Source: Actinomycetes bacterium (GTDB taxonomy: Bacteria > Actinomycetota > Acidimicrobiia > Acidimicrobiales > RAAP-2). Taken from it: a stretch of DNA of 64,000 nt. The notes under the pieces were generated by a model, which saw only the letters and a list, made by a program, of their open reading frames with translations, had not been told where the DNA came from and did not search any database. The DNA is taken from positions 434,001 through 498,000 of the forward strand of contig JAJZUS010000001.1 in NCBI GenBank assembly GCA_021848365.1, in the 5' to 3' direction. Positions within the stretch are counted from its first letter, which is position 1. Every line of letters begins with the position of its first letter. Positions 47,219 through 56,895 of the stretch are shown piece by piece. The translations under genes were made by a program, and so were the position numbers.

Positions 47219-49309
47219 TCAGCCGGAGACGGGGTCGCGCCCGGCTCGTGACGGTCGCCGGCCCCAGACGCGATCGCCGAGGAGGGCGACCAGGGCGGGT
47301 AGGACGAGGCCTCGCACGATGGTGGCGTCGAGGGCGACCCCGACCCCGAGGCCCACCCCCAACTCCTGGAGCCCGGCGACTCGTCCGATGACGAACCCCG
47401 CGAGGGCGGCGACCATGATCGCGGCGGCGCTCGTGACGACGCCGCCGGTCTCGGCGAGGCCCTCGACGAGGGCCTCGCGGGTCGCGAGCCCCCGATCGTG
47501 AGCCTCGCGCACCCGCGCGACGATGAAGACCTCGTAGTCCATCGAGAGCCCGAAGAGCACCGCGAAGACGAAGACCGGCACCCAGCCCTCGATCTGACCG
47601 ACGTGGTAGGTGCCGAGGAGGCCCCCCGCGCCTTCGCGGAAGACGACGACGAGGGCCCCGTAGCTGACGGCCACCGTCACGAGATCGAGCAGGACGGCGA
47701 GGAGGGCGAGTAAGAGCGACGAGAAGGCGGCCGTCAGGGCGGCGAGGGCGATCGCCAGCGCGACGGCGACGAGGTAGGGGAGGGGACCGTAGATGGCGTG
47801 GAGGAAGTCGACGCCCTGCGCGGGCGCCCCGCCCACGGCCCAGGTCGTCCCGGCGGGCCAGGACGTCGCGGCGACGTCGCGGCGCACGACCCCGACGAGG
47901 GCCTGGCTCGCGGGGGCCCCGAACTCGTCGGGCCCGATGACGAGGACCCGGGCGATGCGACGGGTCCCGTCGACGTAGGGCGGACGGGTGTCGAGGGCGA
48001 CGAGGCTCACCCCCGGGGTCGTGAGGAGGGTCGTCGCGAGGCTCTGGCGGGCCGCGACCTCGGCGGGGGCGTTCGCTCCGCCGGGTCGCCCGGTGTCGAT
48101 GAGGACCTCGAGGGGGGTGAGGAATCCCGGGCCGATCGTCGCGCCGACGAGCGAGATCGCCCGGGCCGAGGGCATCTCGGGGGGGATCGCGGTGAGGGAT
48201 CCCGGCGTGAGGTGCAGCTGGGCGGCCCCCGCCCCGAGGGCGCCCAGGGCGACGAGGCTCGAGAGCAGCACCCGTACGGGGTGCGCGACGACCCGACGGG
48301 TGATCCGGGCCCACCGCCCGGTCGCCGGGTCGCCTCCGAGGAGGCCGCGCCCGGCGAGACGGGTCCCGAGGAGGGAGAGGAGGGCCGGTAGGAGGGTGAG
48401 GGCCGAGGCGAGGGCGACGACCGGGACGACGAGTCCCGCCACCCCGAGCGAACGGACCAGGGGCACCGGCACGGCGAGGAGGGTGGCGAGCCCGATCGCG
48501 ACGACCGACCCCGAGAGCAGGACGGTCCGCCCGGCCGTCGCCATGGTGGCGAGGACGGCCGTCGCGGGTGCCGAGCGCGTGAGCTCGCGGCGCATCCGGT
48601 GTACCACGAGCAGGGCGTAGTCGACGGCGAGGCCCAGGCCGACGAGGGCGACCACGTTGGGCACGTAGAGGACCATGAGGACGTGCCCGGCGAGCAGGTC
48701 GACCACGCCGAGCGCCGTCGCCGTGGTGAGGGCCGCGACGACGAGGGGCACGAGGACGGCCCAGCCCACGCCGAGGAGGGCGACGAGCAGGAGGACGGTG
48801 GCGGCTCCGGCCGCGATCTCCCCGACGGCGAGGTCGTGGCGCAGCACCGGGGTCACGTCGTACTGGAGGGCGGCCGGGCCGGTGACGAGGGCGCCGGTGA
48901 CCCCCTCGCGGGCGAGGGCCGCGCGCAGCGGGCCGGTGAGGGCGGCCGCGGCGTTGAGCGAGAGGGGGGACTCGAGGTCGACCAGCTGGATCCCCGCGAC
49001 GCGCTGGTCGGCGACGACGTGGAGGGCGGGGACGCGCGCGAGGGCCCGACGCAGGCGCCGCTCGACCCCCGGGGCCGCGCGATCGCTCACGTGGGGCACG
49101 ACGATGGTGACGGCCCCCTCGATGTTCTCGTGGAAGGCGGCGAGCAGCTGGTCGGCCCGGGCCGACTGGGTCCCCGGGACGGCGAGTGAGGTCGTCAGGC
49201 GCGAGCCGAGCTGGGCGTAGCCGAGCAGTCCGGCGAGGGCCGCGAGGACCCAGACCGTGAGGACGAGCGCGCGGACGCGCACCACCGCGCGGGTCCAGCG
49301 TTCGAGCAC
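47219..49309 (-). CDS. MMPL/RND family transporter
   Basis: 696 aa; GLGLAVDYALLVVHRMRREL and FGLSMDYEVFIVARVREAHDRG. Confidence 0.93.
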   Translation of the reverse strand: MLERWTRAVVRVRALVLTVWVLAALAGLLGYAQLGSRLTTSLAVPGTQSARADQLLAAFHENIEGAVTIVVPHVSDRAAPGVERRLRRALARVPALHVVADQRVAGIQLVDLESPLSLNAAAALTGPLRAALAREGVTGALVTGPAALQYDVTPVLRHDLAVGEIAAGAATVLLLVALLGVGWAVLVPLVVAALTTATALGVVDLLAGHVLMVLYVPNVVALVGLGLAVDYALLVVHRMRRELTRSAPATAVLATMATAGRTVLLSGSVVAIGLATLLAVPVPLVRSLGVAGLVVPVVALASALTLLPALLSLLGTRLAGRGLLGGDPATGRWARITRRVVAHPVRVLLSSLVALGALGAGAAQLHLTPGSLTAIPPEMPSARAISLVGATIGPGFLTPLEVLIDTGRPGGANAPAEVAARQSLATTLLTTPGVSLVALDTRPPYVDGTRRIARVLVIGPDEFGAPASQALVGVVRRDVAATSWPAGTTWAVGGAPAQGVDFLHAIYGPLPYLVAVALAIALAALTAAFSSLLLALLAVLLDLVTVAVSYGALVVVFREGAGGLLGTYHVGQIEGWVPVFVFAVLFGLSMDYEVFIVARVREAHDRGLATREALVEGLAETGGVVTSAAAIMVAALAGFVIGRVAGLQELGVGLGVGVALDATIVRGLVLPALVALLGDRVWGRRPSRAGRDPVSG

Positions 49310-49352
49310 CCCAGAAGGGTAACGCGCCGCCCGGCGCGCCCGGCGCGAGCGA

Positions 49353-49745
49353 TCAGACGCGGCCGCCGCGGCGTCCCTCGGCGATGCCGCCGAGGAGGGC
49401 CCAGGTGACGAGGGCGATGCCCGGCACCAGCAGCCAGATCCCGAAGACGAGGGCCAGCACCACGAAGAAGGCGCCCATGCCCATCGTGAAGGGCCAGATC
49501 GAGGTGCCGGGGAAGGCGCCGACGACGCCGGCCGACTGGGCCGGGGTCGCGGTGGGGTCGTCCTCGGGGCGGGTGCGCATGCGACGGCTCCACCACCAGT
49601 AGTAACTACCGGGCAGGAAGCCGAGCAGCATGGCGGCGACCAGCATCACGCCGCCGGCGTTCTCCACCGACCAGCGCCAGTAGACGGCCGCGACGATCCC
49701 GAAGAAGAGGCCGAGGATGAGCAGGATCTTCGCTTCGACCTTCAT
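49353..49745 (-). CDS. ctaF: Cytochrome c oxidase subunit 4 (actinobacterial type)
   Basis: MKVEAKILLILGLFFGIVAAVYW, PGSYYWWWSRRM, WPFTMGMGAFFVVLALVFGIWLLVPG; downstream of ctaD. Confidence 0.9.
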   Translation of the reverse strand: MKVEAKILLILGLFFGIVAAVYWRWSVENAGGVMLVAAMLLGFLPGSYYWWWSRRMRTRPEDDPTATPAQSAGVVGAFPGTSIWPFTMGMGAFFVVLALVFGIWLLVPGIALVTWALLGGIAEGRRGGRV

Positions 49746-51421
49746 CGCGCCTCATCCTTCGCGTGCTCGCCGTGTCCGAGGGCCGTGTGCTCCGGGTGGT
49801 TGTAGTCCCACGTCGGGCGCTCCGAGCGGATCGGGGGCAGACGGTAGAAGTTGTGGTGGGGCGGCGGCGAGGTGGTGAACCATTCGAGCGTGTGGCCGTC
49901 CCACGGGTTGTCACCGGCCGGGTACTTCTTCCAGCTCACGATGATGTTGACGACGAAGAGGATCGTCGAGACGCCGATGAGGATCGCGCCGACCGTCGCC
50001 ACGTCGTTGAGGAACTTCCACTGCGGGTCGTGGGGGTAGACGGCCATGCGCCGCGGCATGCCGCGCAGTCCCAGCAGGTAGATCGGGAAGGTGAAGACCT
50101 GGGTCCCGACGAAGAGGAACCAGAACTGGATCTTGCCGATCGTCTCGTTCAGCAGGTAGCCGGTGATCTTCGGTCCCCAGTAGTAGAGACCGGCCATGCC
50201 CGCGAGCACCAGGGCCATCACGACCGAGTGGAAGTGGGCCACCACGAAGTAGGTGTCGTGGGTGAAGAAGTCGAGCGGCGGGCTGGCGAGATAGATGCCG
50301 GTGAGGCCGCCGATGAGGAAGGTCACGAGGAACCCGATCGCCATGAGCATGGCGGTCGAGAACCATATCTCCCCTCGCCACATCGTCCCGATCCAGTTGA
50401 ATATCTTGATCCCCGTCGGCACCGCGATGAGCAGGCTCATGATCGAGAAGAAGGGGAGCAGGACGACGCCCGTGGTGAACATGTGGTGGGCCCACACGCC
50501 GAGCGACAGGGCCGCGATCGTGAGGGTCGCGAAGACCATGCCCTTGTAGCCGAAGACCGGCTTGCGCGAGAAGACGGCGATGATCTCGGTGACCATGCCG
50601 AAGAACGGCAGGGCCAGGATGTAGACCTCCGGGTGGCCCCAGAACCAGAAGATGTGCTGCCAGAGCACCGGCACCCCGCCGCCGGCGACCGAGAAGATGT
50701 GGGTCCCGAAGTGGCGGTCAGCGTAGAGCATGACCAGGCCGGCCGTGAGGACCGGGAAGGCGAGCAGGATGAGCAGCGCCGTCACCAGGAGGTTCCAGGT
50801 GAAGATCGGCATGCGGAACATCGTCATGCCCGGCGCGCGCAGGTAGAAGATGGTCGCGACCAGGTTGACGCCGGTGAAGATCGCCGAGAAGCCCGTCAGC
50901 AGCAGCCCGCCGATCCAGAGGTCGGCGCCGGCGCCGGGGGTGTTGATCGAGTTGGAGAGGGGCGCGTAGCCGACCCAGCCGAAGTTCGCGGCGCCACCGG
51001 CGGTGAAGAAGCCCGAGAGCATGGTGATCGAGCCCGTCAGGTACAGCCAGTAGGAGAGGGCGTTGAGGCGCGGGAAGGCCATGTCGGGGGCGCCGATCTG
51101 GATCGGCACCACGATGTTGGCGAGCGCCCCGAAGGCGAAGGGTCCGGCGAAGAGGTAGATCATCACCGAGCCGTGCATGGTGAAGAGCTCGTTGTACTGG
51201 GCCAGCGAGACGAGCGTCCCGTTGGGGCTCGCCAGCTGGGCGCGGATGATCTCGGCGAAGAGGCCGCCGATCACCAGCATGATCACCGCGGTGACGGTGT
51301 AGGAGAGGCCGATGACCTTGTGGTCGGTCGTGGTCAGCCACTTGAGGACGCCGCGGGGGCCGTGGTCCTCGTGGTGTCCGTGGTCACCCACGGCGACGGG
51401 GTGCTCGAGGACGTCGGTCAT
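49742..51421 (-). CDS. ctaD: Cytochrome c oxidase subunit I
   Basis: TTDHKVIGLSYTVTA, FTMHGSVMIYLFAGPFAFG, WFWGHPEVYILALPFFGMVTEI, AHFHSVVMALVLAGMAGLYYWGPKITG. Confidence 0.97.
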   Translation of the reverse strand: MTDVLEHPVAVGDHGHHEDHGPRGVLKWLTTTDHKVIGLSYTVTAVIMLVIGGLFAEIIRAQLASPNGTLVSLAQYNELFTMHGSVMIYLFAGPFAFGALANIVVPIQIGAPDMAFPRLNALSYWLYLTGSITMLSGFFTAGGAANFGWVGYAPLSNSINTPGAGADLWIGGLLLTGFSAIFTGVNLVATIFYLRAPGMTMFRMPIFTWNLLVTALLILLAFPVLTAGLVMLYADRHFGTHIFSVAGGGVPVLWQHIFWFWGHPEVYILALPFFGMVTEIIAVFSRKPVFGYKGMVFATLTIAALSLGVWAHHMFTTGVVLLPFFSIMSLLIAVPTGIKIFNWIGTMWRGEIWFSTAMLMAIGFLVTFLIGGLTGIYLASPPLDFFTHDTYFVVAHFHSVVMALVLAGMAGLYYWGPKITGYLLNETIGKIQFWFLFVGTQVFTFPIYLLGLRGMPRRMAVYPHDPQWKFLNDVATVGAILIGVSTILFVVNIIVSWKKYPAGDNPWDGHTLEWFTTSPPPHHNFYRLPPIRSERPTWDYNHPEHTALGHGEHAKDEAR

Positions 51422-52284
51422 CAGTTCGCTCCGTGACTGGCGGTGGGCTTCGAGGGGGTGATGGAGGACGTCTGCTGCGACTGGGCGGTGTTCGCCGCCG
51501 AGGCCGCGGTGGCGGCCGAGGAGCCGCTGAACGAGTTCAGCCACGTCCGGTACTGGCTCATGGTGACGACCTTCACGTTGAAGAACATCAGCGAGTGGTA
51601 GAGGCCGCAGAGCTGCGTGCACTGGCCGAAGAAGGTCCCGGTGTTCACCGCGTGGAGGGTGAACTGGTTGACGACCCCGGGCAGGGCGTAGCGGGAGAAG
51701 TTGAAGGCCCGCACGTAGAAGCCGTGGACGACGTCGGTCGAGGTCAGGTTGATGTGCACGTCGGTCCCGACCGGCATGACCATGGTCGGGTCCTGGGTCG
51801 TCTGGCCCACCACGACGGCCGAGCTGCCCGGGTAGGAGAACTTCCAGCCCCACTGGAAGGCGTTCACGTTGATCGTGACGTCGGTCTTGGGGTTGGCGAC
51901 GACCTTGTTCTCGACCACCAGGGTCGCGGCGAAGAGGCCGATGACGATGAGGATCGGGATGACCGTGTAGGTGATCTCGAGCGGGATGTGGTACTGGACC
52001 TGGGCCGGGATGGCGTCGGCGCTGCGGCGCCGGTAGCGCAGGATGGCCCAGGCGAGCAGGAGGACCACCAGGGTGCCGACGATGGCGGCCCCGATGGAGA
52101 AGCCCTGCCACAGGTGGTAGGAGGACTGGCCGGTCGTGGTGTCGGCCGGGTGGGCGCCGAAGCTGGGGACGGTGCAGCCGGAGAGGGCCAGCGCGGCGAC
52201 GGGGAGCACGGCGGCCCGACGGAGTCGCCGCCAGCGACGCGAGCGGGTCGGTGCACCCTGGGGGGACAGGGCGGGTGAATCCAC
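51421..52284 (-). CDS. ctaC: Cytochrome c oxidase subunit II
   Basis: Lipobox-like ALSGC, 2 TM, FQWGWKFSYPG, CuA motif CTQLCGLYHSLM. Confidence 0.95.
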   Translation of the reverse strand: MDSPALSPQGAPTRSRRWRRLRRAAVLPVAALALSGCTVPSFGAHPADTTTGQSSYHLWQGFSIGAAIVGTLVVLLLAWAILRYRRRSADAIPAQVQYHIPLEITYTVIPILIVIGLFAATLVVENKVVANPKTDVTINVNAFQWGWKFSYPGSSAVVVGQTTQDPTMVMPVGTDVHINLTSTDVVHGFYVRAFNFSRYALPGVVNQFTLHAVNTGTFFGQCTQLCGLYHSLMFFNVKVVTMSQYRTWLNSFSGSSAATAASAANTAQSQQTSSITPSKPTASHGAN

Positions 52285-52340
52285 GCGTCGACACTACTCA
52301 GGCCCCCCTCCGGCGGCCCGGGCGAAAACTGTGAACCCCC

Positions 52341-53597
52341 TTAGCCGAGGTCCCTGCTCTCGCGGGCCGCGGCGCGGTAGACGCCCTTCGCCATCGTCGA
52401 GGTCGCGGCCCGGGCGCGGGCCCGGTAGAGGCGCTCGCGCGCCGCGGCGACGCCGGGCCCCCCGGGGTCGTCGGCCCACAGCGCCTCGACGAGGTGCCCG
52501 GCGCGACGCAGCGCCGCGTCGTCACCCCGCTCGATCAGGTCGTTGACCCGCTCGAGGACCGGGGCGACGCCGCCCGCGAGCTCGAGGAGGTCGTGGGCCC
52601 GCTCGCGTGGCGGGGCCGGGTGCAGGCTCGCCGGGTCGCCGTCCCACCAGCCCCCGTAGAGGCGCCAGACGTTGTGCAGCACGAACTCGGGCTCGTCGTA
52701 GACGGGCTGCAGGTAGGGCCGCTCCGCGAGGTGGGCCGGGGGGTGAACGTTCGCGAGGACCTCGGCGAAGGTCGCCCCCTCGTTCATGAGCGAGAGGGTC
52801 GCCGCGACGAGGTGCTCGAGGTACTCGGCCGTCTCGTCGAGGGCCCGCTCGACCCGGTCGGCGCCGAGGATCGGCACCCCGTGGCCCGGCAGGAGGACCT
52901 CGGCGCCGAGGGAACTCATCTCCCGCAGCGCCCGGGCCCAGGCCCCGGGGTCGCGTAGGGCCTTCTGAGGGTTCCCCGCGTTGGGGCTCGACCAGACGAA
53001 GAGGTCACCGGCGGCGAGGACGCGGTGGTCGGGCAGCCAGGTGATCGTCGCGTCGTCGGTCTCGCCGCGGGCGTGGCGCAGCGCGAGGCGCGCCCCGCCC
53101 ACCTCGAGGTCGAGGGCCTCGCGGTAGGTGAGGTCGGGGAGGCGGAAGTCGGTGCGCCAGCGCAGCTCGGGCAGAGAGAACTGACGCTGGTTGACGATCT
53201 CGTTGTAGCCGGCGCTCGTCGTGTAGCGGGCGAAGCGCGCGAGGACGTTCTCGTGGGCCACGACACGCGGACGGGGCCGTCCGGCGGCCTCGGCCTCGGC
53301 GTCGAGGAGGTGCGCGCCGAAGACGTGGTCGACGTGACCGTGGGAGTAGACGAGGGTGTGGACGGGCTCGCCGCTCCACTCCCGCAGCGCGGCGAGGATG
53401 GGCGGCGCCCCGTAGGTCGAGCCGCTGTCGACGAGGACGAGCCCCTCGCTCGTCGCGAGGGCCGTGACGTTGCCGAACCCGGTGACGAAGGCGACGCCCG
53501 GGGCGACCTCACCGAGGACGGCGTCGTCCGGGGCGAGCGTGACGGGGCCGCGAGCCTCCCCGCGCCACCAGGCCTCGGTCAGCGTCGCGAGGTCCAC
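52341..53597 (-). CDS. Metallo-beta-lactamase fold hydrolase (alkyl sulfatase-like)
   Basis: VYSHGHVDHVFGAHLLDAE (HxHxDH), ALRHARGETDDATITWLPDHRVLAAGDLF, LLPGHGVPILG. Confidence 0.87.
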   Translation of the reverse strand: MDLATLTEAWWRGEARGPVTLAPDDAVLGEVAPGVAFVTGFGNVTALATSEGLVLVDSGSTYGAPPILAALREWSGEPVHTLVYSHGHVDHVFGAHLLDAEAEAAGRPRPRVVAHENVLARFARYTTSAGYNEIVNQRQFSLPELRWRTDFRLPDLTYREALDLEVGGARLALRHARGETDDATITWLPDHRVLAAGDLFVWSSPNAGNPQKALRDPGAWARALREMSSLGAEVLLPGHGVPILGADRVERALDETAEYLEHLVAATLSLMNEGATFAEVLANVHPPAHLAERPYLQPVYDEPEFVLHNVWRLYGGWWDGDPASLHPAPPRERAHDLLELAGGVAPVLERVNDLIERGDDAALRRAGHLVEALWADDPGGPGVAAARERLYRARARAATSTMAKGVYRAAARESRDLG

Positions 53598-53607
53598 GGC
53601 GGGGGCG

Positions 53608-53811
53608 CTACGGGGTCGTGGTGTCGTTCGACTCGGGCTTCTCGGCGGTGACGTCGGTCGACTTCGTGGCCTTGAGGCCCTTCTCGAACTCGGTCTTCGC
53701 CGCGCCCAGGTTGCGGGCCAGCTTGGGGATGGCCGAACCGCCGAAGACCAGGACGGCCACCACGATCACGACGATCAGCAGGTCCGGCCCGAAGATTTCA
53801 GCGAGGAACAC
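53608..53811 (-). CDS. tatA: Sec-independent protein translocase TatA-like
   Basis: 67 aa; single TM then GGSAIPKLARNLGAAKTEFEKGLK amphipathic helix. Confidence 0.9.
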   Translation of the reverse strand: MFLAEIFGPDLLIVVIVVAVLVFGGSAIPKLARNLGAAKTEFEKGLKATKSTDVTAEKPESNDTTTP

Positions 53812-53880
53812 GTGTACTCCTTTTCCGTCCGTACCCTACCGCCCACGGCGCGTCGGCGACAGGCCGGGAGAGAATGGGAC

Positions 53881-54540
53881 GTGGACGGGTCGCGGACGGT
53901 GGTGCGGGACGCCCTCGCGGTCGCGGTGCCCGTGGGCCTCTACGGCGTCGCCTTCGGGGCGGCGGGGGTCGCGGCGGGCTTCAGCGTGCTGCAGACCTGC
54001 CTGCTCTCACTCGTCGCCTTCACCGGGGCCAGCCAGTTCGCGGCCGTCGGGGTGGTGGCCGCCGGGGGCCCGGTCGCGAGCGCCGTGGGGGCGGCGACGC
54101 TCCTCGGGGTGCGTAACGCCCTCTACGGCATCGCCCTCTCGCCGGTCGTCGAGGCGCGGGGGTGGCGGCGCCTCCTCGCCGCCCAGGTGACGATCGACGA
54201 GTCGACCGGGGTCGCCCTCGGACAGCAGGGCCGTGGGCGCACGGCCATGCGCCGGGCCTTCTGGTGGACGGGCGGCGCCGTCTACGTCCTCTGGAACGTC
54301 TTCACCCTCGCCGGGGCGACCGGCGCCCGGGCCCTCGGGGACCCCACCGCCTGGGGGCTCGACGCAGCGGTGCCCGCGGCCTTCCTCGCCCTCGTCTGGC
54401 CCCGACTCGGCGCCGCGCGCTCGCGCGCGGCGGCGGCCCTGGCGGCCCTCCTCACGCTGGGGCTGACGCCGCTGCTTCCGGCGGGGCTGCCGATCGTCGC
54501 CGCGGTCCTCGTGGCCGTCGGCGCCGGGTGGCGTGAGTGA
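53881..54540 (+). CDS. azlC: AzlC family branched-chain amino acid permease
   Basis: VPVGLYGVAFGAAGVAAGFSVLQTCLLSLVAFTGASQFAAVGVV; ALYGIALSPVVEARGWRRLLAAQVTIDES. Confidence 0.9.
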   Translation: MDGSRTVVRDALAVAVPVGLYGVAFGAAGVAAGFSVLQTCLLSLVAFTGASQFAAVGVVAAGGPVASAVGAATLLGVRNALYGIALSPVVEARGWRRLLAAQVTIDESTGVALGQQGRGRTAMRRAFWWTGGAVYVLWNVFTLAGATGARALGDPTAWGLDAAVPAAFLALVWPRLGAARSRAAAALAALLTLGLTPLLPAGLPIVAAVLVAVGAGWRE

Positions 54541-54854
54541 GCCCGTCGGCCGCGTGGGCGGTGGTCGTCCTCACGGGGGTCCTCGCCTACGCCCTGAAGC
54601 TCCTCGGGCACCTGGCGCCCTCGCGCTGGTTCGCCCACCCCCGGCTGCGCCGGATCAACGAGCTGGTGCCGGTGGTGCTCCTGAGCGCCCTCGTCGTCGC
54701 CCAGGGGCTCGCCACGCGGACCCACGTCGTCCTCGACCACCGGGTGGCCGGACTCGCCGCGGCCCTCGTCGCGCTGTGGCGTCGGGCACCCTTCCCGGTC
54801 GTGGTGCTGGCCGCCGCGGTGGCGTCGGCCCTGGTGGTGCGGCTCGGCGGCTAG
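54537..54854 (+). CDS. azlD: AzlD domain protein
   Basis: 105 aa hydrophobic; LAYALKLLGHLAPSRWFAHPRLRRINELVPVVLLSALV; overlaps azlC by 4 nt. Confidence 0.87.
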   Translation: MSPSAAWAVVVLTGVLAYALKLLGHLAPSRWFAHPRLRRINELVPVVLLSALVVAQGLATRTHVVLDHRVAGLAAALVALWRRAPFPVVVLAAAVASALVVRLGG

Positions 54855-55273
54855 CCCCCGAGGCCCACGCCGAGGGCGAGGGCGAGGAGCGACGCGAGGG
54901 CCGCCGTTCCGGCGAAGGCCCCGCGGGCGGCCGCCGAGGTAGCGCGCGTGTGGCGCCAGGCGAAGACCCCGGCCGCGACGACCGCGACGAGCTTGACCAC
55001 GAAGACGGCCATCCAGGCGCCCGAGGTCGAGCCGCCGGTGACGGCGGCCCAGTTCCAGAGCCCCGTCGCGATGAGGAGCCAGTAGGCGGGCCAGGAGATC
55101 CGTCCGAAGGCGGCGGCGAGCGCGCGGGGCGCCTCGGGGGAGACCTTGCGGGCCGCGGGGACGAGGCCCGCCATGACGAGCTGCCCGCCGACCCAGACGG
55201 TCGCCGCGGTCACGTGCAGGCCGAGGCGGATCCAGGTGAGCGAGTCGGCCAGCTGGTTGACGGTCGCGAGCAC
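54851..55273 (-). CDS. CopD-like integral membrane protein
   Basis: LGLHVTAATVWVGGQLVMAGLVPAARK...YWLLIATGLWNW; 4 TM. Confidence 0.65.
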   Translation of the reverse strand: MLATVNQLADSLTWIRLGLHVTAATVWVGGQLVMAGLVPAARKVSPEAPRALAAAFGRISWPAYWLLIATGLWNWAAVTGGSTSGAWMAVFVVKLVAVVAAGVFAWRHTRATSAAARGAFAGTAALASLLALALGVGLGG

Positions 55274-56038
55274 TTACTTCCCCGTCCAGTGCGGCGGGCG
55301 CTTCTCGGCGAAGGCGACGGCCCCCTCGAGGGCGTCGGCGCTGCGGCCGATCGCGCCGAAGGCCGCGTCGTTCACCTTCCAGGCCTCGGCCTCGGTCATC
55401 TCGAGGGAGGCGAGCATGACGCGCTTCGACTCGCGCACGGCGAGGGGCGCGTTCGCCGCGATGCGCTCGGCGAGGGCGATCGCGCTGTCGCGCAGGCTCT
55501 CGGCGGGGACGACCCGGTTGACCAGGCCGAGCTCGAGGGCCCGGGCGGCCGAGACCGGCTCGGCGGTGAGGGCCATCTCCAGGGCGACGGCCCGGGAGGT
55601 GCGCTTCGCCAGGCGGATGAGTCCGCCGGCCCCGGCGATCAGGCCGCGGCTCGCCTCGGGGATGCCGAAGATCGCGTGCTCGGCCGCGACGACGAGGTCA
55701 CAGCTCAGGGCGATCTCGAAGCCCCCGGCGAGGGCCGCGCCGTTCACCGCCGCGATGAGGGGCTTCGTCAGGGTGCGGGTGGTGATCCCGCCGAAGCCCG
55801 ACGGGGTGAAGGGGACCTCGCCGGCGGCGAAGGCCTTGAGGTCCATGCCGGCCGAGAAGGCCTTGTCGCCCGACCCGGTGAGGACGACGACCCAGACGTC
55901 GTCGTCGGCCTCGGTCGCGGTGAGGGCGGCCTCGAGGGCGAGGGCCGTCGCCTGGTTGATGGCGTTGCGGGCCTCCGGCCGGTTGATGGTCAGGAGGGCG
56001 ACGTGGCCCACCCGCTCGCTCAGTACCTCGTCCGCCAT
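55274..56038 (-). CDS. Enoyl-CoA hydratase/isomerase family protein
   Basis: ALLTINRPEARNAINQATALALEAAL, VVLTGSGDKAFSAGMDLK, AAVNGAALAGGFEIALSCDLVVAAE. Confidence 0.95.
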   Translation of the reverse strand: MADEVLSERVGHVALLTINRPEARNAINQATALALEAALTATEADDDVWVVVLTGSGDKAFSAGMDLKAFAAGEVPFTPSGFGGITTRTLTKPLIAAVNGAALAGGFEIALSCDLVVAAEHAIFGIPEASRGLIAGAGGLIRLAKRTSRAVALEMALTAEPVSAARALELGLVNRVVPAESLRDSAIALAERIAANAPLAVRESKRVMLASLEMTEAEAWKVNDAAFGAIGRSADALEGAVAFAEKRPPHWTGK

Positions 56039-56097
56039 GGCACCTCCTACTCGCTCGTCGTCACGCTACCTCGCCCCCGCGTGGGAGACTCGGGCCC

Positions 56098-56895
56098 GTG
56101 AGCAGTCGTCTCTTCGCCACCCTGGACGGCTACGCCGTCGAGGGTGGCTACGACGTCGAGGGCGGCCCGACGACCTGCTACGCCCCGACCCACGCCCTGC
56201 GCCGCACGACGGCCCCGGGGGTCGCGGCGGGCCTCTGGGAGGACTACGAGGAGGTCGTCGAGCGGGCGGCCGAGCTGGGCCTCGACGGGATCCGCCTCGG
56301 CGTCGAGTGGGCTCGGGTCGAGCCGCGCCGGGGCGTGGTCGACGGGGCCGCGCTCGAGCGCTACGCCCGCGTCGCCGGGGCGGCCCGGGCGGCCGGGCTG
56401 GCCGTGACCCTGCTCCTCTTCGACGAGGTCTGGCCCCTCTGGGCCGGCCTCGAGGCCTGGCTGCTGCCCTGGGTCGTGCCCTACGCCCTCGCCCACGGGC
56501 GCCGGGTCGCCGAGCGGATCGACGCGGCGACCGGGATCGTGGTGGCGAGCGACCCCCGCGGCCTCGTCGACCGGGGGTTCGTCACCGCCGCGGCGCCGCC
56601 CTGGCGGCGCGAGGCCCGGGCCGACGCCCGCGACGCCCACGACCAGGTCCGCGGGGTGGTCGAGGCCCTCGAGTCGGATCCGGCGATCGCCCCCCGTCGG
56701 GCGAGCGGACGGGCCCTCTCCCTCGAGACCCCGCCGCGCGAGCTCGCCGGGCTGGCGCGCGAGGGCGGGGATCTCTACCTGCGCAGCCTGGTCGCCGGCT
56801 CCGGACCCACCGGGTCGCGCACCGGGCTGCTAGTGCGCCGGGCCGACGCCTGGGTCCCCGGCCCGGCCGCCGCCCTCCTCACCGCCCTGCGCTGA
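56098..56895 (+). CDS. GH1-like (beta-glucosidase fold) protein lacking canonical catalytic residues
   Basis: WEDYEEVVERAAELGLDGIRLGVEWARVEP resembles GH1; the expected NEP position reads SDP; no ENG motif. Confidence 0.65.
   Translation: MSSRLFATLDGYAVEGGYDVEGGPTTCYAPTHALRRTTAPGVAAGLWEDYEEVVERAAELGLDGIRLGVEWARVEPRRGVVDGAALERYARVAGAARAAGLAVTLLLFDEVWPLWAGLEAWLLPWVVPYALAHGRRVAERIDAATGIVVASDPRGLVDRGFVTAAAPPWRREARADARDAHDQVRGVVEALESDPAIAPRRASGRALSLETPPRELAGLAREGGDLYLRSLVAGSGPTGSRTGLLVRRADAWVPGPAAALLTALR

Noticed and set aside
49763-51436. 557-aa plus-strand ORF over ctaD
   Set aside because: Antisense of an unambiguous cytochrome oxidase subunit I.
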